The translations under genes and the position numbers were made by a program. Below are positions 48,672 to 61,589 of a stretch of 64,000 nucleotides of DNA, in pieces. The DNA lies in assembly GCF_028554725.1 (NCBI RefSeq), contig NC_071667.1, forward strand, positions 10,275,501-10,339,500, given 5' to 3'. Under the pieces are notes generated by a model. The model was not told the DNA's origin. It searched no databases and saw only the letters and a list, made by a program, of their open reading frames with translations. The stretch's first letter is position 1. Each line of letters begins with the position of its first letter. Source of the DNA: Zeugodacus cucurbitae (taxonomy: Eukaryota > Arthropoda > Insecta > Diptera > Tephritidae).

Positions 48672-48709
48672 GAGTAACGAGATGTATTGAGTAGGAACAG
48701 GCGAGCAGC
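48672..48709 (+). repeat. Downstream array core, copy 2
   Basis: GAGTAACGAGATGTATTGAG followed by TAGGAACAGGCGAGCAGC. About 60 bases on is GTCGTTGCAATTGCG, the second shared block. Confidence 0.8.
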
Positions 48710-49489
48710 GCCGGTTGCAGCCCGAAATATAATTGCACACTTTTCCAGGCAGTCGTTGCAATTGCGATCAAACAGCCGGCTTAAAAAAAACACAACAAAA
48801 ATTGACAGCGCTGCAGAAAATGCGGCGCAGCTGTAAAAACAAAGCGGAACACAATGTTTGTATGTATGGATGTACATATATGTAGATATACGTATATAGG
48901 CACAACTGTTGCTCATGCCTCGAAAAGAATTTTACAAATAAACAAGCTCTGTTAAAGCATCTGGCGGCGGTGAACATAGTATCTCTTGTATGAATCTTAA
49001 GAGCCCAGCCATGGCCATTGGACACTCCCAACCCATTCGTTTGTGTTTCCAACCGACCGTCGCTGTTTGATAGCTTCACGCATTTTCACTTGGCATTTTC
49101 GCGCCTCCAATGTCGAACAACAAAACCATTTTTTATGGCACAACATGAGGTTGCAGAATTCAGATAACCGAGTAGAGTCTATATGCCACATTCATGTACC
49201 TACATACATAATATGTTTCTAAGTATGTACAAATGTAGATTTGTAAACTGGTCGTTCCAGCGTTTGAAGATGATTTTTGTGATTTAGAAAACAACTACAT
49301 GAAATCCACTCAAACACATATACATACATATATGTATATGAATACCTATACTCGTACCAACCACTCTATGTAAACAGTCTTGTGTAGTCATCTAAGGGAA
49401 GCCGTCCACAGTGTAATAGCAATCAACTCTATTCATTCTTCGTCATTCACAATTTCCATTGGTGCTGTCGTATAGTGAATGTCGGCATC

Positions 49490-49527
49490 AAGTAACAAGT
49501 TGTACTGAGTGGGTACAGGCCAACAGC
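49490..49527 (+). repeat. Downstream array core, copy 3
   Basis: AAGTAACAAGTTGTACTGAG followed by TGGGTACAGGCCAACAGC. Then come GCAAATTTTACAACAAGTAC and, further on, GTGTAATTGCAATTCTCCC. It shares GTCGGCATC immediately upstream with copy 7. Confidence 0.8.
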
Positions 49528-50401
49528 AGAGAACGCAGGCAAATTTTACAACAAGTACCCATTTCGTTTGCTGGCATATAAGCATTTGTGTAATTGCAAT
49601 TCTCCCGCCACCCCAATGTGTTCATGTTCAGACATTGCAATTCAGTTGCACTTGCGGGAAATCGAAGCATGTGAATGTATGGGTTTTGTATTTGTACTTG
49701 AGTGCTCATGTACGAGGGTGGACTGATAAATAACTCATTTATTCTTGACGACCTCGTAAATTTCTCACTTACGCTTATGAAGCATTAATCGATCTAAGAT
49801 ATATATTGTCTTATCACACTGGTGTCGTATGTGCCTACATATGAACATTTATCGTGCGAAGAAGCAGTACAGGTACCGGTAGTATCGGGATGCGGTTAAA
49901 AAAGGTAACAAAGTTTTTATTCAGAATGTAATAGTAAAACGAAAGGCCGTTCTACGAAATAAAGATGATAGATTTATAAGTACACAGTTTACATATGTAT
50001 ATCATTGTTGGATCTTGTCCCATTTAGAGTCTCCACAATCCACTTTTTTAAATAGACAATAAAACTGTCGTATTCACTCTCATCTATTCCTCAAAAATAA
50101 ATTCTTTTCAATCGTCTTTGATGTTAGTTTACTGTTCCACCTTTGCTTAATGCTCTTTCAGGTGCATGCTTATCGCGTAAAAGGTACAATAAAAGAACCT
50201 TCAAGAACTGTTTGCTTAATAATCTTCTGTCGCAAGTAAATAATGTGTGTACTCGTATACTTCATTCTCGGTAATTGCAAAATGACTTTCGAGTAATGTT
50301 GTTTTTGCTTTCCAAGCATTTCCCAAGCACCTTTTTAACGACTGCATTTCATCGACTTCCGTCATTACATTCGGTTTTTGCCGCTTTTGGAGGTAGTTAC
50401 C

Positions 50402-50439
50402 AAATAATGAGATGTACCGAGTGGGAACCGGCTAACAGA
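50402..50439 (+). repeat. Downstream array core, copy 4
   Basis: AAATAATGAGATGTACCGAG followed by TGGGAACCGGCTAACAGA. The usual second block is not evident after it. Confidence 0.75.
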
Positions 50440-51460
50440 ACTGCGGAAGAGGCGTATCGTCTTCCAATGAAAATTTGTTTTATTTTATCGTCATTTTTAC
50501 TTGTGGTTAAAGCACATTGACTTCATTTGAAATTACGAGTAATTATATACTATTTGCTTAGACTTATTGCAAAATGTGAAAAGAAAACCGCAAAAAAACT
50601 GAAAAAAAAATGTGCTTAAAGAAATAGAAAAAATGGAAAAAGTAAGGGGAGAGAGATCAGGTTTAAAATATTTTTTTTTATCGCTGTTGTTGTTAAATTA
50701 CTTAATATGACATATATTTTACTACTAATCCTACTCAAAGTACTTCTTGATATTCAAATTATCTCGGAACCTTAACGTAGTGATTCCAAAAAACAAATTT
50801 TCGTATTAAATATTCAAATTTTCTGTAGAGTTGGTATAAGAGCTTTACCAATTATTATTATATTTTGGAGAGTTTAGAATTTTAACCAATAGAACATGCA
50901 CCCGTTCTGCAAGCTTACGTCAAATCGAGACTTCGCACGAAGTAAAATTCTTACTACAAGCTATTTCAAACGGTACTGAAATCTATATGCATTTCGGAGA
51001 TGTCAGCTTAGCTCTGAGATCTATGCAATTTTCTCAGCTGTAAACGCCAACGCAGTAGTAAATCCTTTGTAGAATCTTCCTTTGGAACCTCGACTAGATA
51101 TTTGACCTCCGCCATACAGAGGGTTTACGGATTTTAAGCTGCTTTATATAGCTAAGAAGTCTTATATTCGATAGCTGGACACTACCTGTTCTATATCGAA
51201 AAGTTGTTCCCGGTCGACAGGAACTCACTAAGCTCCTGCTTTGCGATTGTCCATCGTTATAAATAATAAGAATCGCAATTTTTGCTAGAAACCGAAACAA
51301 CCCCTGGTTTAATATTTATATATGGATGTACATATATATGCAATCTTCATTTGACTACACCGTTTGTTTTGGTTTCCGCTGTGTTGCTATGGTGAACACC
51401 AACCAACCATTGGTGGTAGTGAGCGATATCGCGTAGTCGCTGTAGTTTGTCTACCTCACA

Positions 51461-51497
51461 GAGTAACGAGTGTACTGAATGTGAACAGGCGAACAGC
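51461..51497 (+). repeat. Downstream array core, copy 5
   Basis: GAGTAACGAGTGTACTGAA followed by TGTGAACAGGCGAACAGC. Next come GAAGGCTGATTTTTCATAAA and ACTCGACAAGCAATTGCCC, both recognisable in other copies. Confidence 0.8.
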
Positions 51498-53315
51498 AAA
51501 TGTTGAAGGCTGATTTTTCATAAACCACAGGCAAGTTTTTAAACTCGACAAGCAATTGCCCAGCCGTCCGTCGTCTCGCAGAGTGGTGAAGAGGTGAATG
51601 TACACGTTTCCAGCACACTGGGAAATTGTCGCATAACAGTAAACACGTAAGAGCAGTTAATAAGCACACAAACGTATGTGCAAATATACAAACAACAACA
51701 ACCAGACAGTCAAATTGCAACCGAAGCCTACCACCGTATGTCAGTGGTGTTTGTCGGATGTATATATGTTTGTGCCTATGTATGTGTATACATAATTGTT
51801 GCGGCATGCAGGCATGTTGCTTGCAACGTCGAGACGACCACAAACCGCACAATTCCGTTCCAGCAACATATAATCATGTATGTACATACATATGTATGTC
51901 GGCATAGGCGATTTCTGCACGTGACGGCAGCATTGTGCAACGTGGTTGCAAGGCAACACAAGCCGTTTGTCGTATCACGTTCTATATAGGCAATCATGCT
52001 TACGTGAACGTGTGTTTGTTATTTGCTGTATGTTGCATGCTTTTTGCTGCCAAGCAATCAGCTCTTATCCCGCGCTCATAATCGTTTCTCTGTTATCTGC
52101 AATCGTGCACATTTCCCCATTGTCAACGCTGTGTCTCGTTCATCAAAATACATATATTTGTATGTTCATGGGTGTGTGTTTGTATGTATGTATGTATGTT
52201 TGTATTGGATACGTTGCGACGTTGCAGGCTGGTGGTTTTTATGCGCGCCACTTCGTCGTTGATGTTGCAAGATTGTTTTTTTTATTGCTGTGGCCTCTGT
52301 TGATCCCAATACAAAAAATAAACCATAAAAAATTACAAAAACAACAGCAACAAATTAAAATTAAAAAAAATACCACAACAACTCATATGTATGTACATTG
52401 CTTATACATATGTATGTATGTATGTAAGTACATACATATTTATATGAACATATAGTGTCGGTTATTCGCTCTGTTGTTGCTGTATCTGAAACAATGGTAA
52501 TGGAAATTCAGAAAATACTGTAAAATACAATGGAAAGTCAAAGTGCATTTAAGAAATAGAACTGCAGAAATGAAGATAGATATGGACTTGAGGCATGCAT
52601 GTGTGGATATATACAAACAGAGATATGTATGGATGATACATGTGATAAGTGTATAAGCGTATGTAATTGTGCAAGTAGTACTTAGCTGTTTATACTGCAT
52701 GCCTCAGAAGCTATTGATGAAGTCCTCCCTTGATTTATATATCTCAAATGGCAAACGAAAGCCATTGCACCATATATATGTATGTATGTATGCATACCAA
52801 TTTTGTCGTCAATTCGTTTGACACTCATTAGATTATTAATTAATCCTCTCCTATGGCAATGCATTTCTAAATTCTTCGTAATTACATCAAAGTAACTTGA
52901 CGAAATTTTCACAATTCCATTTCTTACATTCCATTGCACTCCTTCTTAGTCCAGATATGTATGATGACCTTCACGGTATTCTATAGTTTTTAACACTGCC
53001 CAAAATTTCGGTATTAATAGGTGAGCTGCCCTACATATCCATATTTATGTATGTATGAATGTAGGTTTGTAAAAATCATTTTCAATATCACTCTGGTGAA
53101 AATTTGTTGAGCGCGCCGGAAATCAGAGCCCATAAAATTGCCAACTAAACAGTGCATGGTATCGCTTGCAATGGAACTAAGATTATATGTGCATACATAT
53201 AGAATTGCATTTCTACGCCCAGTTACAATTGTTTGAAATTCATACAGTCACAGTAACACCCATTTTCGATTGTGTGACGGAAGCGCTACCAACTTCGAGA
53301 CCACGACGACAACAC

Positions 53316-53354
53316 CGAGTAATGAGATGTACTGAATGTTAACAGGAGTGCAGC
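53316..53354 (+). repeat. Downstream array core, copy 6
   Basis: CGAGTAATGAGATGTACTGA followed by ATGTTAACAGGAGTGCAGC. Then TGTAGGTTGATTCTACATGA, CTCGAC and AAATTCGCGTT follow; the last is shared with copy 11. Confidence 0.8.
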
Positions 53355-55453
53355 CTTACATTGTAGGTTGATTCTACATGAACTGCTCGACTTAGCTGAA
53401 ATTCGCGTTGGCATGGCAGAAACGAATACAGAAATATATACATACGTACATACATACTGTGTACCGCTCCACCCCATAGCGCGCCACACGCCCTCCGCCT
53501 CCTTTTATTACACTAGCAAGGCAAGCGCACGGAGATCCCCCATATAAAATGCATAAATACCAACAAACAGACAAATACGTACATACAGAGTGTATAAGTG
53601 TGTGTTTCTACAGACGATTCTCCAGCTACGAGTTTCAGTCATAAAAAACCAGACAGTCTTACAAACGAGCAGACTTGAATTTTCAAAGCGGAGCAAATAT
53701 ATTTACACACGTACATACATACATACATATATACATATATACATAGACAGTGACTTCAAAAGTTTGGTATATAAAATGTCGCAAATAAATGCTGATTTGT
53801 TTTTAATACAAAAGCAACGGGAATAATGCTGCAGCCTTGAGACTGCCAATGACCTAAATCAAAAACAAGTTTGCACGCAATTTTTTTTTTTTAATTTAAC
53901 AATGCATTTTTTTAGTATTCTCATACGGTCTGAAATATTTGCATTTGAATATTTCTAAATTTGGGTGAATAAAAAACACCAATGGAGCAAATAATTGATT
54001 TTCAAGTTAGAGCTTATACTGTTGTATAACGAACTTACTAATATAAGAATATTCATCAGAAGCAGATTTATCGAAAATTTCGAAAAGATATGCATTTCCA
54101 ACAGATTATATAGTTTTGAAATCGAATTTTTCCATTAAAAAAATATTCGTTGATATCTTGAAATCCATGAATAGTTTAAAAAAGATCTGATATCTTTACT
54201 CATCGAATTATTGCACTGTATTTTCGTTTTACCTAGTTTTTGTGTAAGGAGCCACTAATTATTTTGAAATCTGTGTGCTTGAAAATTTGTTCTCTGTAAT
54301 TTCTGTTTCTACACCACTGTTTGATCTCAGCAATTACTGCCGTTTTGCGCGTTTTCTTTACTCCCCAACGAAACTCATAATTTACCCCAACCCCACGAGC
54401 GAATTTGTGCTTACAAAGCGACATACATATCTACTATATACAAAAGTACGCTTTGAATATACAGTCAAAGCGATACTTCGCCCTCTCTGCCCCTCCAACT
54501 ACTAATTTCAACAGAGTAAAGTCACATTTTTTTCCACAACCGTTATACGACTTTTGTGGTATTTGCTTTTTATGTTGTTGTTGGAAATGTTCGTAAAAAA
54601 TGTCGCTTGATGTCTGACGACTGACACGGCTGTTGCTTTCAATCTCACTTTTGGCTGTCTTCATATAAATACATACATACATACACACTGTCACACACAA
54701 ATTGCTGTGGTTACTGTCTTTTTGAGCTTGTTGCTTCTGTTGGTGGTGTATATTTCTATACCCTGCAAGCGAAATTTTTGTGGGTGAGCTTTGCTTTTTT
54801 TGACATTTTTTCCACTGAAAAAGTGTACCTACTTGTATCTAAATTGGTGTATATATGCATTTAATTATATATTGTGGGAGCAGGGCACAACGTCAGCGCT
54901 TTTTGTAATGGTAAATACGAAATATTATTGAAGTATCATAAATTGTCGTCTTTATTGAGGTTAGAACCAACATTGCCAAGACAACAGTTTGTTGTGACCT
55001 ATTCTAATAAAATACACTCTACAAACATGATATACATATATACATATAAACATACAAACACCATTTAAACATTGAATTCAAGTTACGAAAGAAGCTACTT
55101 GTCCCCTATAGCGTGGTCTTTTAATAGTATCTCAGAAGAATCATTGCCATCTCAACAAAAGTGACTATTTCATGCTCATAAGTTTAATCATGTAAATGGT
55201 CTTTTTTGTTTTAGAAGACAAAGACAAAGACAATTATAATTTTCTGGAAAATAATCATATAATTTTATATAATATCGTATAATTATTTGGAATTCTCAAC
55301 CTAAGTCTTAACATACATCTCAACTATTCAACGTTATTCCAAAAGGTTAACTCGACTGAAAAATCATGCTTAACCGAAAAAAATCTAAATATGTATTTTG
55401 TGCTAGAAAATTTCCTCGTATAATTTCAGTTTTTACAAGATCACCAAAATATT

Positions 55454-56137
55454 ATATTGGTTGCCAAATACATACATCGCCTGCTTCAAGCGGTCCAGTT
55501 GTTCGCAGTAGACGGTTGAATTAAACGTCAGGCCATATGGGAGCAGCACATAGTGGGTGATTCCCTTCCAATCCCACCAAACACACAGCAAAAACTTCCT
55601 GGCCGTCAATCCCGGCTTGGCCACTGTTTGGGACCTTTGACTCCGACCGTTTTTGCTTGATATTGTCGTATGTGACCCATTTTTCGGCGCCAGTCACCAT
55701 CCGCTTCAAAAATGGGTCGAGTTCGTTCCGTTTCACCAGCATATCGCAGGCGTTGATTCGGTCCAGAAGATTTTTTTGCGTCAAATCATGCGGCACCCAA
55801 ACATCAAGCTTTTGTGTGTATCCAGCCTTCTGCAGATGGTTTAAATTGGTTTGGTGACTAACTCCCATCTCCTGGGAGAAGTCATGAGGTGCAACATGCC
55901 GGTCTAACTCGATCTTTTCCATGATTTGATCGCTATTCGTCGTTACATCTTATCTGGCTTATCTATGGTGTCGTTTTCACCCGCTTTGAATCATCGAAAC
56001 CATTCCTCCGCATTTCGAAGTGATAGAATACTATCACCCAAAACATCATTAATCTCACGAAGCGTTTACCTAGATGATTTGCCTTTAACGAAGGAAAACT
56101 TGAAAATAGCGCGAATTTCGGCGTTAGAGAACTTCAT
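55454..56137 (-). pseudogene. DD34D-type mariner transposase relic
   Basis: On the minus strand ATG 56137 opens MKFSNAEIRAIFKFSFVKGK, typical of mariner N-termini, but runs into stop codons. A frame from 55922 down carries LDRHVAPHDFSQEMGVSHQT, then HLQKAGYTQKLDVWVPHDLT, LLDRINACDMLVKRNELDPF and RMVTGAEKWVTYDNIKQKRS. In the last, the first catalytic Asp (normally in TGDEKW) is replaced by Ala. After a frameshift, AKPGLTARKFLLCVWWDWKG and YGLTFNSTVYCEQLDRLKQA follow. The part with the second and third catalytic Asp is deleted; the sequence jumps to a possible terminal repeat (TATTGGTTGCCAAATA, 55454). It is non-functional. Confidence 0.85.
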
Positions 56138-56329
56138 GTTTACACATTTATAACTCTTGAACGCAATATCAAAACTAATCATGCATAGCGTCGTTTTATA
56201 GGTTATGTCAAGGCTTTTCGAAGATGTGTAGTATTTGCCGGATACGAGCTCTGTAGCGCTTTATATATAGCCGCGAAATTCAAAAGACAAAAAGGCGGAA
56301 GGAAGATATTTTCCAAACTAATATTATAA

Positions 56330-56710
56330 TTACCAGCACCAGCCTCAACACCGATAATAATGTCAGTCTTGAAATCCAACGCAGAATCACTTTTGCCAAC
56401 AGGTGCTACTATAGACTGAGTAGGCAATTGAAAAGTAAAGTCCTCTCTCGACGTAAAAAAACTAAACGCTACAAGTCCCTCATCATTCCCGTCCTACTTT
56501 ATGGTGCAGAAGCGTGGACGGTGTCAACATCCGATAAGAGTTTTCGAGAGAAAGGTTTTGCGGAAGATTTATGGTCCCTTAAACAGTTAAACAGTTTTTG
56601 AAGCAGTACCCGCTGGTGGAAGCCGAGGAAGAGGTAGGGCTCCACTCCGATGGAAGGACCAGGTGGAGAAGGACCAGTCTTCACTTGGTATTACCAATTG
56701 GCGCAAAACG
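56330..56710 (+). mobile_element. RTE LINE fragment with internal deletions
   Basis: ACCAGCAC... through CAGAATCACTTTTGCCAACA, VLLYGAEAWT and GGAAGCCGAGGAAGAG to TACCAATTGGCGC match the 3' part of the RTE reading frame, with at least two internal deletions (near 56535 and 56590). ATATTATAA occurs immediately outside both ends (56321-56329 and 56711-56719). It may be a target duplication, although AT-rich chance matches are possible. Confidence 0.8.
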
Positions 56711-56915
56711 ATATTATAACTATAATTTTTACCTACCTTATGAATATGGTATACTTGAAGCTAATCGACTCAATTAAACGACTGTCTAACAAATCTAAAT
56801 AAATTAAATAAAATTGTATGTGGTTTTGGTATATTATAATGACTAAGTATTCATACGTAAATCCACCCTGTTCATTTTGAATTTAATTGAATGCGGCTTT
56901 CTTTGACGTCGGCAT

Positions 56916-56954
56916 CGAGTAACAAGTCGTATTGAGTGGGTATAGGCCAACAGC
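56916..56954 (+). repeat. Downstream array core, copy 7
   Basis: CGAGTAACAAGTCGTATTGA followed by GTGGGTATAGGCCAACAGC. Then TGTAGGTTGCTTTTACATCA, ACTCGACAATTTTG and GTTGCAATGCAATC follow. Confidence 0.8.
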
Positions 56955-57462
56955 ATGCTGGTGTAGGTTGCTTTTACATCAAGTACTCGACAATTTTGTG
57001 AGTTGCAATGCAATCACAATTTCCACCCGTCTTACTACCCCTCATTTCAAAGAGTAAACATGTAATTGCAAGTGGATGTGCGTATATTGGTATAAGTTTA
57101 TAGCAAGTGGCTATATGCTCGTACATTGTTATACGCACTTAGAAAATATGAACCTTATACACATTCATTATATGAATATTTGTTGCACTTGTTGTATTTG
57201 CAGCAGTGCACGCGCGCTTTATCAAAAAGTGTGCAATAAATACACTAACTACAGATGACCTTGCCAGCTACTACAGAGTACTAATAAAATTGTACTAATT
57301 TTTTCCGGCTCTCGGTGATATTTCACACGAATTGTAAATGTTCAATTGCTTTTCCGCAACCGATTCATGTAGTCATATCACCGATTTCACAGCCGCGGCA
57401 AACGTTTGCGGCTTATCGCATTTGACGTTTATGTCGTCGGCGACAGCACTTTGACGCGGCAC

Positions 57463-57501
57463 AGAGTAACGCAATGTACCGAGAGGGAACAGGCTGACAG
57501 A
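57463..57501 (+). repeat. Downstream array core, copy 8
   Basis: AGAGTAACGCAATGTACCGA followed by GAGGGAACAGGCTGACAGA. Then GAAAGCTGATTTTTCATGCG and TCAATTGCGCATCTCC follow. It lies only about 550 bases from copy 7. Confidence 0.8.
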
Positions 57502-58501
57502 ATTACGGTGAAAGCTGATTTTTCATGCGATGTATGAGTTTCTGCTCAAAAGTCGCGTTTCAATTGCGCATCTCCATCTCCTTACACTTCTCATACCGCA
57601 GCGCTAGAGCAAGGCGACATACATACATCTATATATGTGTGTGTATGTGATTGTCGAGCCGCCATTGCGAAAGTTCGTTGACATTTTCTACTGATAAACC
57701 AGCCAAAGCAGCGCACAGAAGTCTATTTTCGTTTGCATAAATAAAGAAATGCAATAGATCATTCACGCTTTTCCTGCCAATATTGTTGGTAATTCATGGA
57801 ATGTCGGACCACTGTGCGAAACGTGAAATGTCAGCGCGTTCGCATGACTGACAGCACAACTGTGCCCCATTCCTCAGCGACTTGTGTACTTCCCTATCCC
57901 CTCCATTCGCTAGCAGCTCATTTACATACGCTTTACCCTATCCCCTGCAATGAAGCTGGCAAGCGGCAGTGTTTTCCACACACTAACCATTTGATTTTTT
58001 TTTTCAGAAATATATATTTTTTACCATTATTGTTGTAGTGGACTGAGTTTTGTAAAAATTGTCATTGAAATTTTCTGCTTTGTATGCTGTTGTTGTAGTT
58101 ATTTGTTGCTTATTAATTGGTTTATTATACCCTATATGATATATACTCTCTTGAGATTTCTTCTAAATAAATATTCGACAAGTTCCCAACAAGTTGTAAT
58201 ATGTTGCACAACAAGTGATTCATCTTAAAGAAAGCTGAACTATTATATGCCTTTTAATGCCCTCGGATCGCCAGCCAATTATTTGACAGGTGTTTTGAGA
58301 AATGTTCTGCTCTTCTACTTGCGAATATGTTGAATTATTTTAATGATTTTGGTCTCACCCTGTATGTATTTAAATTGACAAATGAGTAAATCACATAACT
58401 TCAAAAATACAGTGCATTCATGTACTGAACTGCCATTAGTGACCGTTTTGTTATTATCTGCTTTTAATAATAATGATGGCCGCTGCTCAAATTGTCACAG
58501 C

Positions 58502-58540
58502 GAGTAATGAGATGTACTGAGTGTTACTAGGCTTGCAGGC
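58502..58540 (+). repeat. Downstream array core, copy 9
   Basis: GAGTAATGAGATGTACTGAG followed by TGTTACTAGGCTTGCAGGC. The left half is the exact family form; the right half is diverged. AAATTGCAATTACCC follows about 45 bases later. Confidence 0.78.
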
Positions 58541-59438
58541 ATGAGAACAGAGCGACTCTGCTATGAATTTCAAGAGTTTGAACAAATTGCAATTACCCGC
58601 TGCTCTGACGACGCCACACGTCTCCATATATCAAAATACATGCATTTGTTCGGACATGCATATGTATGTATATATTGAAGTATATATGTTAGTGCATGGA
58701 CTAGTATTAGATAGCTCGGTGTCTTTCTATTTTGTTGCTATCGTGACTGAGTGCACAGTACGGAATGACTCTTAACCCAGCAGTTACATATAGATATATA
58801 TATTTATGGATGTACATATATTATACTGTGTTTACTGAGCTGATAAAAATGTAATGTAAAATGTTTTAATTCGTCTATGATTCAACTCAACACTTTTTTG
58901 TAGATAATATATAAGATCTATTGCAGACAAGTTACTGGATATATGTATGTAAGTCGCTGTTCAATATAAAAGTTTTAAATCCATTGTTTATGAATTTCCA
59001 TTGTTTTCGGAGTAGTCCGCTTTGAACTGTTGCAGTTATTCAACACACTTCCTCCAATGTAATAAACCAAAAATGCAAACAGCTGCACAATGCACACGCT
59101 GTGGCTTATTTTAAACACAACAACACCAAATATACAGGTGCACACCTAAATGTGTATACTAAAAAGCGCAGAATGCAATAAAGTGCAACAACACGCTAAA
59201 TATATTCTGTATCAAATTAGATTTGCACACAAAGCCTAATACCGCTTGTGCTACTCCGCTACACCACAAGTGCAAGAAGAGCAAAAGCGATTTCCTTGCC
59301 GTCAAACGACCGGCATAAACCAGTTTTCCTCCGATTCGCAAAGTTCACTGAACGTTGTTGGTTGGATGGATGAATGATGATGATGATGTTTGTTGTGTTA
59401 CACAACTGATAGTGTTCGCCGTATCCAACATGGACATC

Positions 59439-59476
59439 GAGTAACAACATGTACGGAGTGGTAACAGGCGCACAAC
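59439..59476 (+). repeat. Downstream array core, copy 10
   Basis: GAGTAACAACATGTACGGAG followed by TGGTAACAGGCGCACAAC. Then GCAGTAGGCCGATTTTACAC, CACTCGATTT and TTCGCAATGCACTTGAG follow. Confidence 0.8.
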
Positions 59477-60019
59477 GACTGCAGTAGGCCGATTTTACAC
59501 CGTCCACTCGATTTACTTTATTCCATTTTCGCAATGCACTTGAGCGTCGTCTGCCTCCACCCAGTGCGCCAACAACTTATATATGTATGTCTGTACGTAT
59601 TCTTGAGTATATTTAGCAGTGCAGTCCAAGCGCAAATGCAACTCGGCAAAAATATCAACAACAACAACAATGCAGGCAAGTAGAGCTATTATATGCTTGC
59701 TATATTGGTTCTAATATATACATATGTACATTGGTATATAAAAATACGCCCATGGGTGGAATTGAGTTTTCGCGCACGGTGTGACTTTTTCAAAGCAAAC
59801 TTCGAAAAAAAAAATTCCACACAAATTATAAACCCCCAGCTAAAATATAAAAGTGTGAGAAATGTGTAATCATTTATACCCCTGAGGTTCACACACCAGG
59901 GTAATGTTTGTTTAAAAAAAAGTTTTTATTATAGGAATTTATGTATGTATATATTTCATGGATTTTTTGTTTTACTCTAACATTTTTTTACATTTAATTT
60001 CCGCAAACAATTTCAACAG

Positions 60020-60360
60020 AATGTGAACACTGTGCGCCGCGAACAAGTGCATTGCCGATAATACTCTGCCGTCGCGCGGCGCATGCCGTTAGTCGTGCAC
60101 AGTCAACAAATTTCACTTTACATCTGCCTATCGTGTTACGTTGTTGTTCTTGCTGCTCTTCTCACACACCAAGCCTGTTGCACAACGAAAGTGAAGCAAC
60201 CCCCAGGCCGGCTGTTCAAAAGCCTACGAGTGTGCATTGGCTATGCGGCTTTGTGGGCTCGCCGGTCGACATTGGCAGCAATGCATTGCCAGTCGCATTT
60301 TTACAGTCGAAGCGAAAAGAACTCCAGTGCTAGCAGTGGTGGAGAGAAGATAAATCCCCA
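60020..60360 (+). other. GC-rich stretch, candidate exon of unknown type
   Basis: Within AT-rich spacer, about 340 bases are markedly GC-rich and begin right after a splice-acceptor-like TTTAATTTCC...TTCAACAG (ending 60019). Two forward frames are open. One runs from about 60023 through a Cys/Ser-rich stretch to the TAG ending near 60333. The other has ATG 60083 and a hydrophobic, signal-peptide-like start (SLYICLSCYVVVLAALLTH), ending at 60412. Neither matches a protein I know, and no clear donor site follows. It could be an exon of a coding or non-coding transcript, or simply a GC-rich patch. Confidence 0.25.
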
Positions 60361-61589
60361 ACATTTTTTAATAACATTGGATATTAGCGAGACAGTCATT
60401 GTTGACTTTTGAGGTTCTTTGTTAAAAGTATTCCATCTATAAAGGACTATAGCATAAAGCTTAGGCAAAAATGTAAACGTCTTTGATGAAATGGTCAGCG
60501 CAATTGAATTTAGTAAATGATGGCTGGCTTTATGTTTGCCGACGGCATGCTCAGCTTGCGTAGGAAGGTTTTGAGAATCGGAAATTTTTTATATTGCAGT
60601 GTTTATTTTTAAAATTTTGAATTTATGTTTATTTTTTAAGTATTTTTTCAGATTACAAGGACACGAAAAAACGAATTCGCTTGGAAATAAAATTCTATAT
60701 AAATATTTGAGTGTGTGCTAATAGTGTTTTTTAAGTCTTTGTGCAGTACCAATAAAAAAATAAATAATAAAAAAATTAAACCTTACAAAGTAAAATATTT
60801 TTTTTATGTATTAACAAAGTTTATTTGTTGTTATTTCTCACTGAGCACACAATATAGATATATTTTTCCCAGAGACGTGATATGTTTGAACTATCTTTCT
60901 TCCAATCAAATTATGCATAAATTCCATCAAATCATCGAACACTTAGTTCAATCTTCAGAATCTTATCTTAACTTATCAGAATCTTCGGTCGATGTCAAAG
61001 TTAGATGGCACAAGATTTTGGACTTCTAACCCACAATGAAATAAAAAAGAAGTTTTCGTTTGCTTGATCTTCGTACATTACACGTGCGATTTTATGGTTC
61101 AAAAATGTAAAATTTCACTATTCCGACTATATAGAAAAGATAGATAGTCTAGAGTCTTTTCCAAACACTTAAAGTGACACTAAGTTTTACAAGGGTTTTA
61201 AGGTCTTTTAGGTCATAGCTCACTAATTTTGCCTAAGAGAGTAAAGAAATGATAAATGTCAAAAAGCTTGGAAGAAATTGCACAGTAAGTAAAAACAATG
61301 GTTGTACTAACGAAACAACTCCGTGATTAAGTGGTTTAATAAGTGCTTTTTACATAATGTTAAATATTCTAGAAAAATATATGATATAAGCGTAAGTTGT
61401 GATAGACATAAGTTGTATTTAAAATAGCTATTTACCCCAAAAAAAAAAGAAATATTCGAGAGACTCTAACAAATCTGCATTTATCAAACTATTATCCCGC
61501 TGACCTGATCATAATAAGAATTTTAGAATTTAGAAGAATAATTTAGACCACCATCAGTAATTGTTTACATAAAAACTTCCAAATGGTTT

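Noticed and set aside
51946..52455. 169-codon forward frame, the longest in the array region
   Set aside because: It consists largely of translated TATG/CATA repeats (CMYVC, QQQQ, TTTT runs). Overlapping frames are open on both strands, as expected from simple sequence.
48672..58540. Core repeats as box C/D snoRNAs, because of TGAGATG and CTGA words
   Set aside because: The words are too close together, the C box is not RTGATGA, and no terminal stem is evident in the copies.
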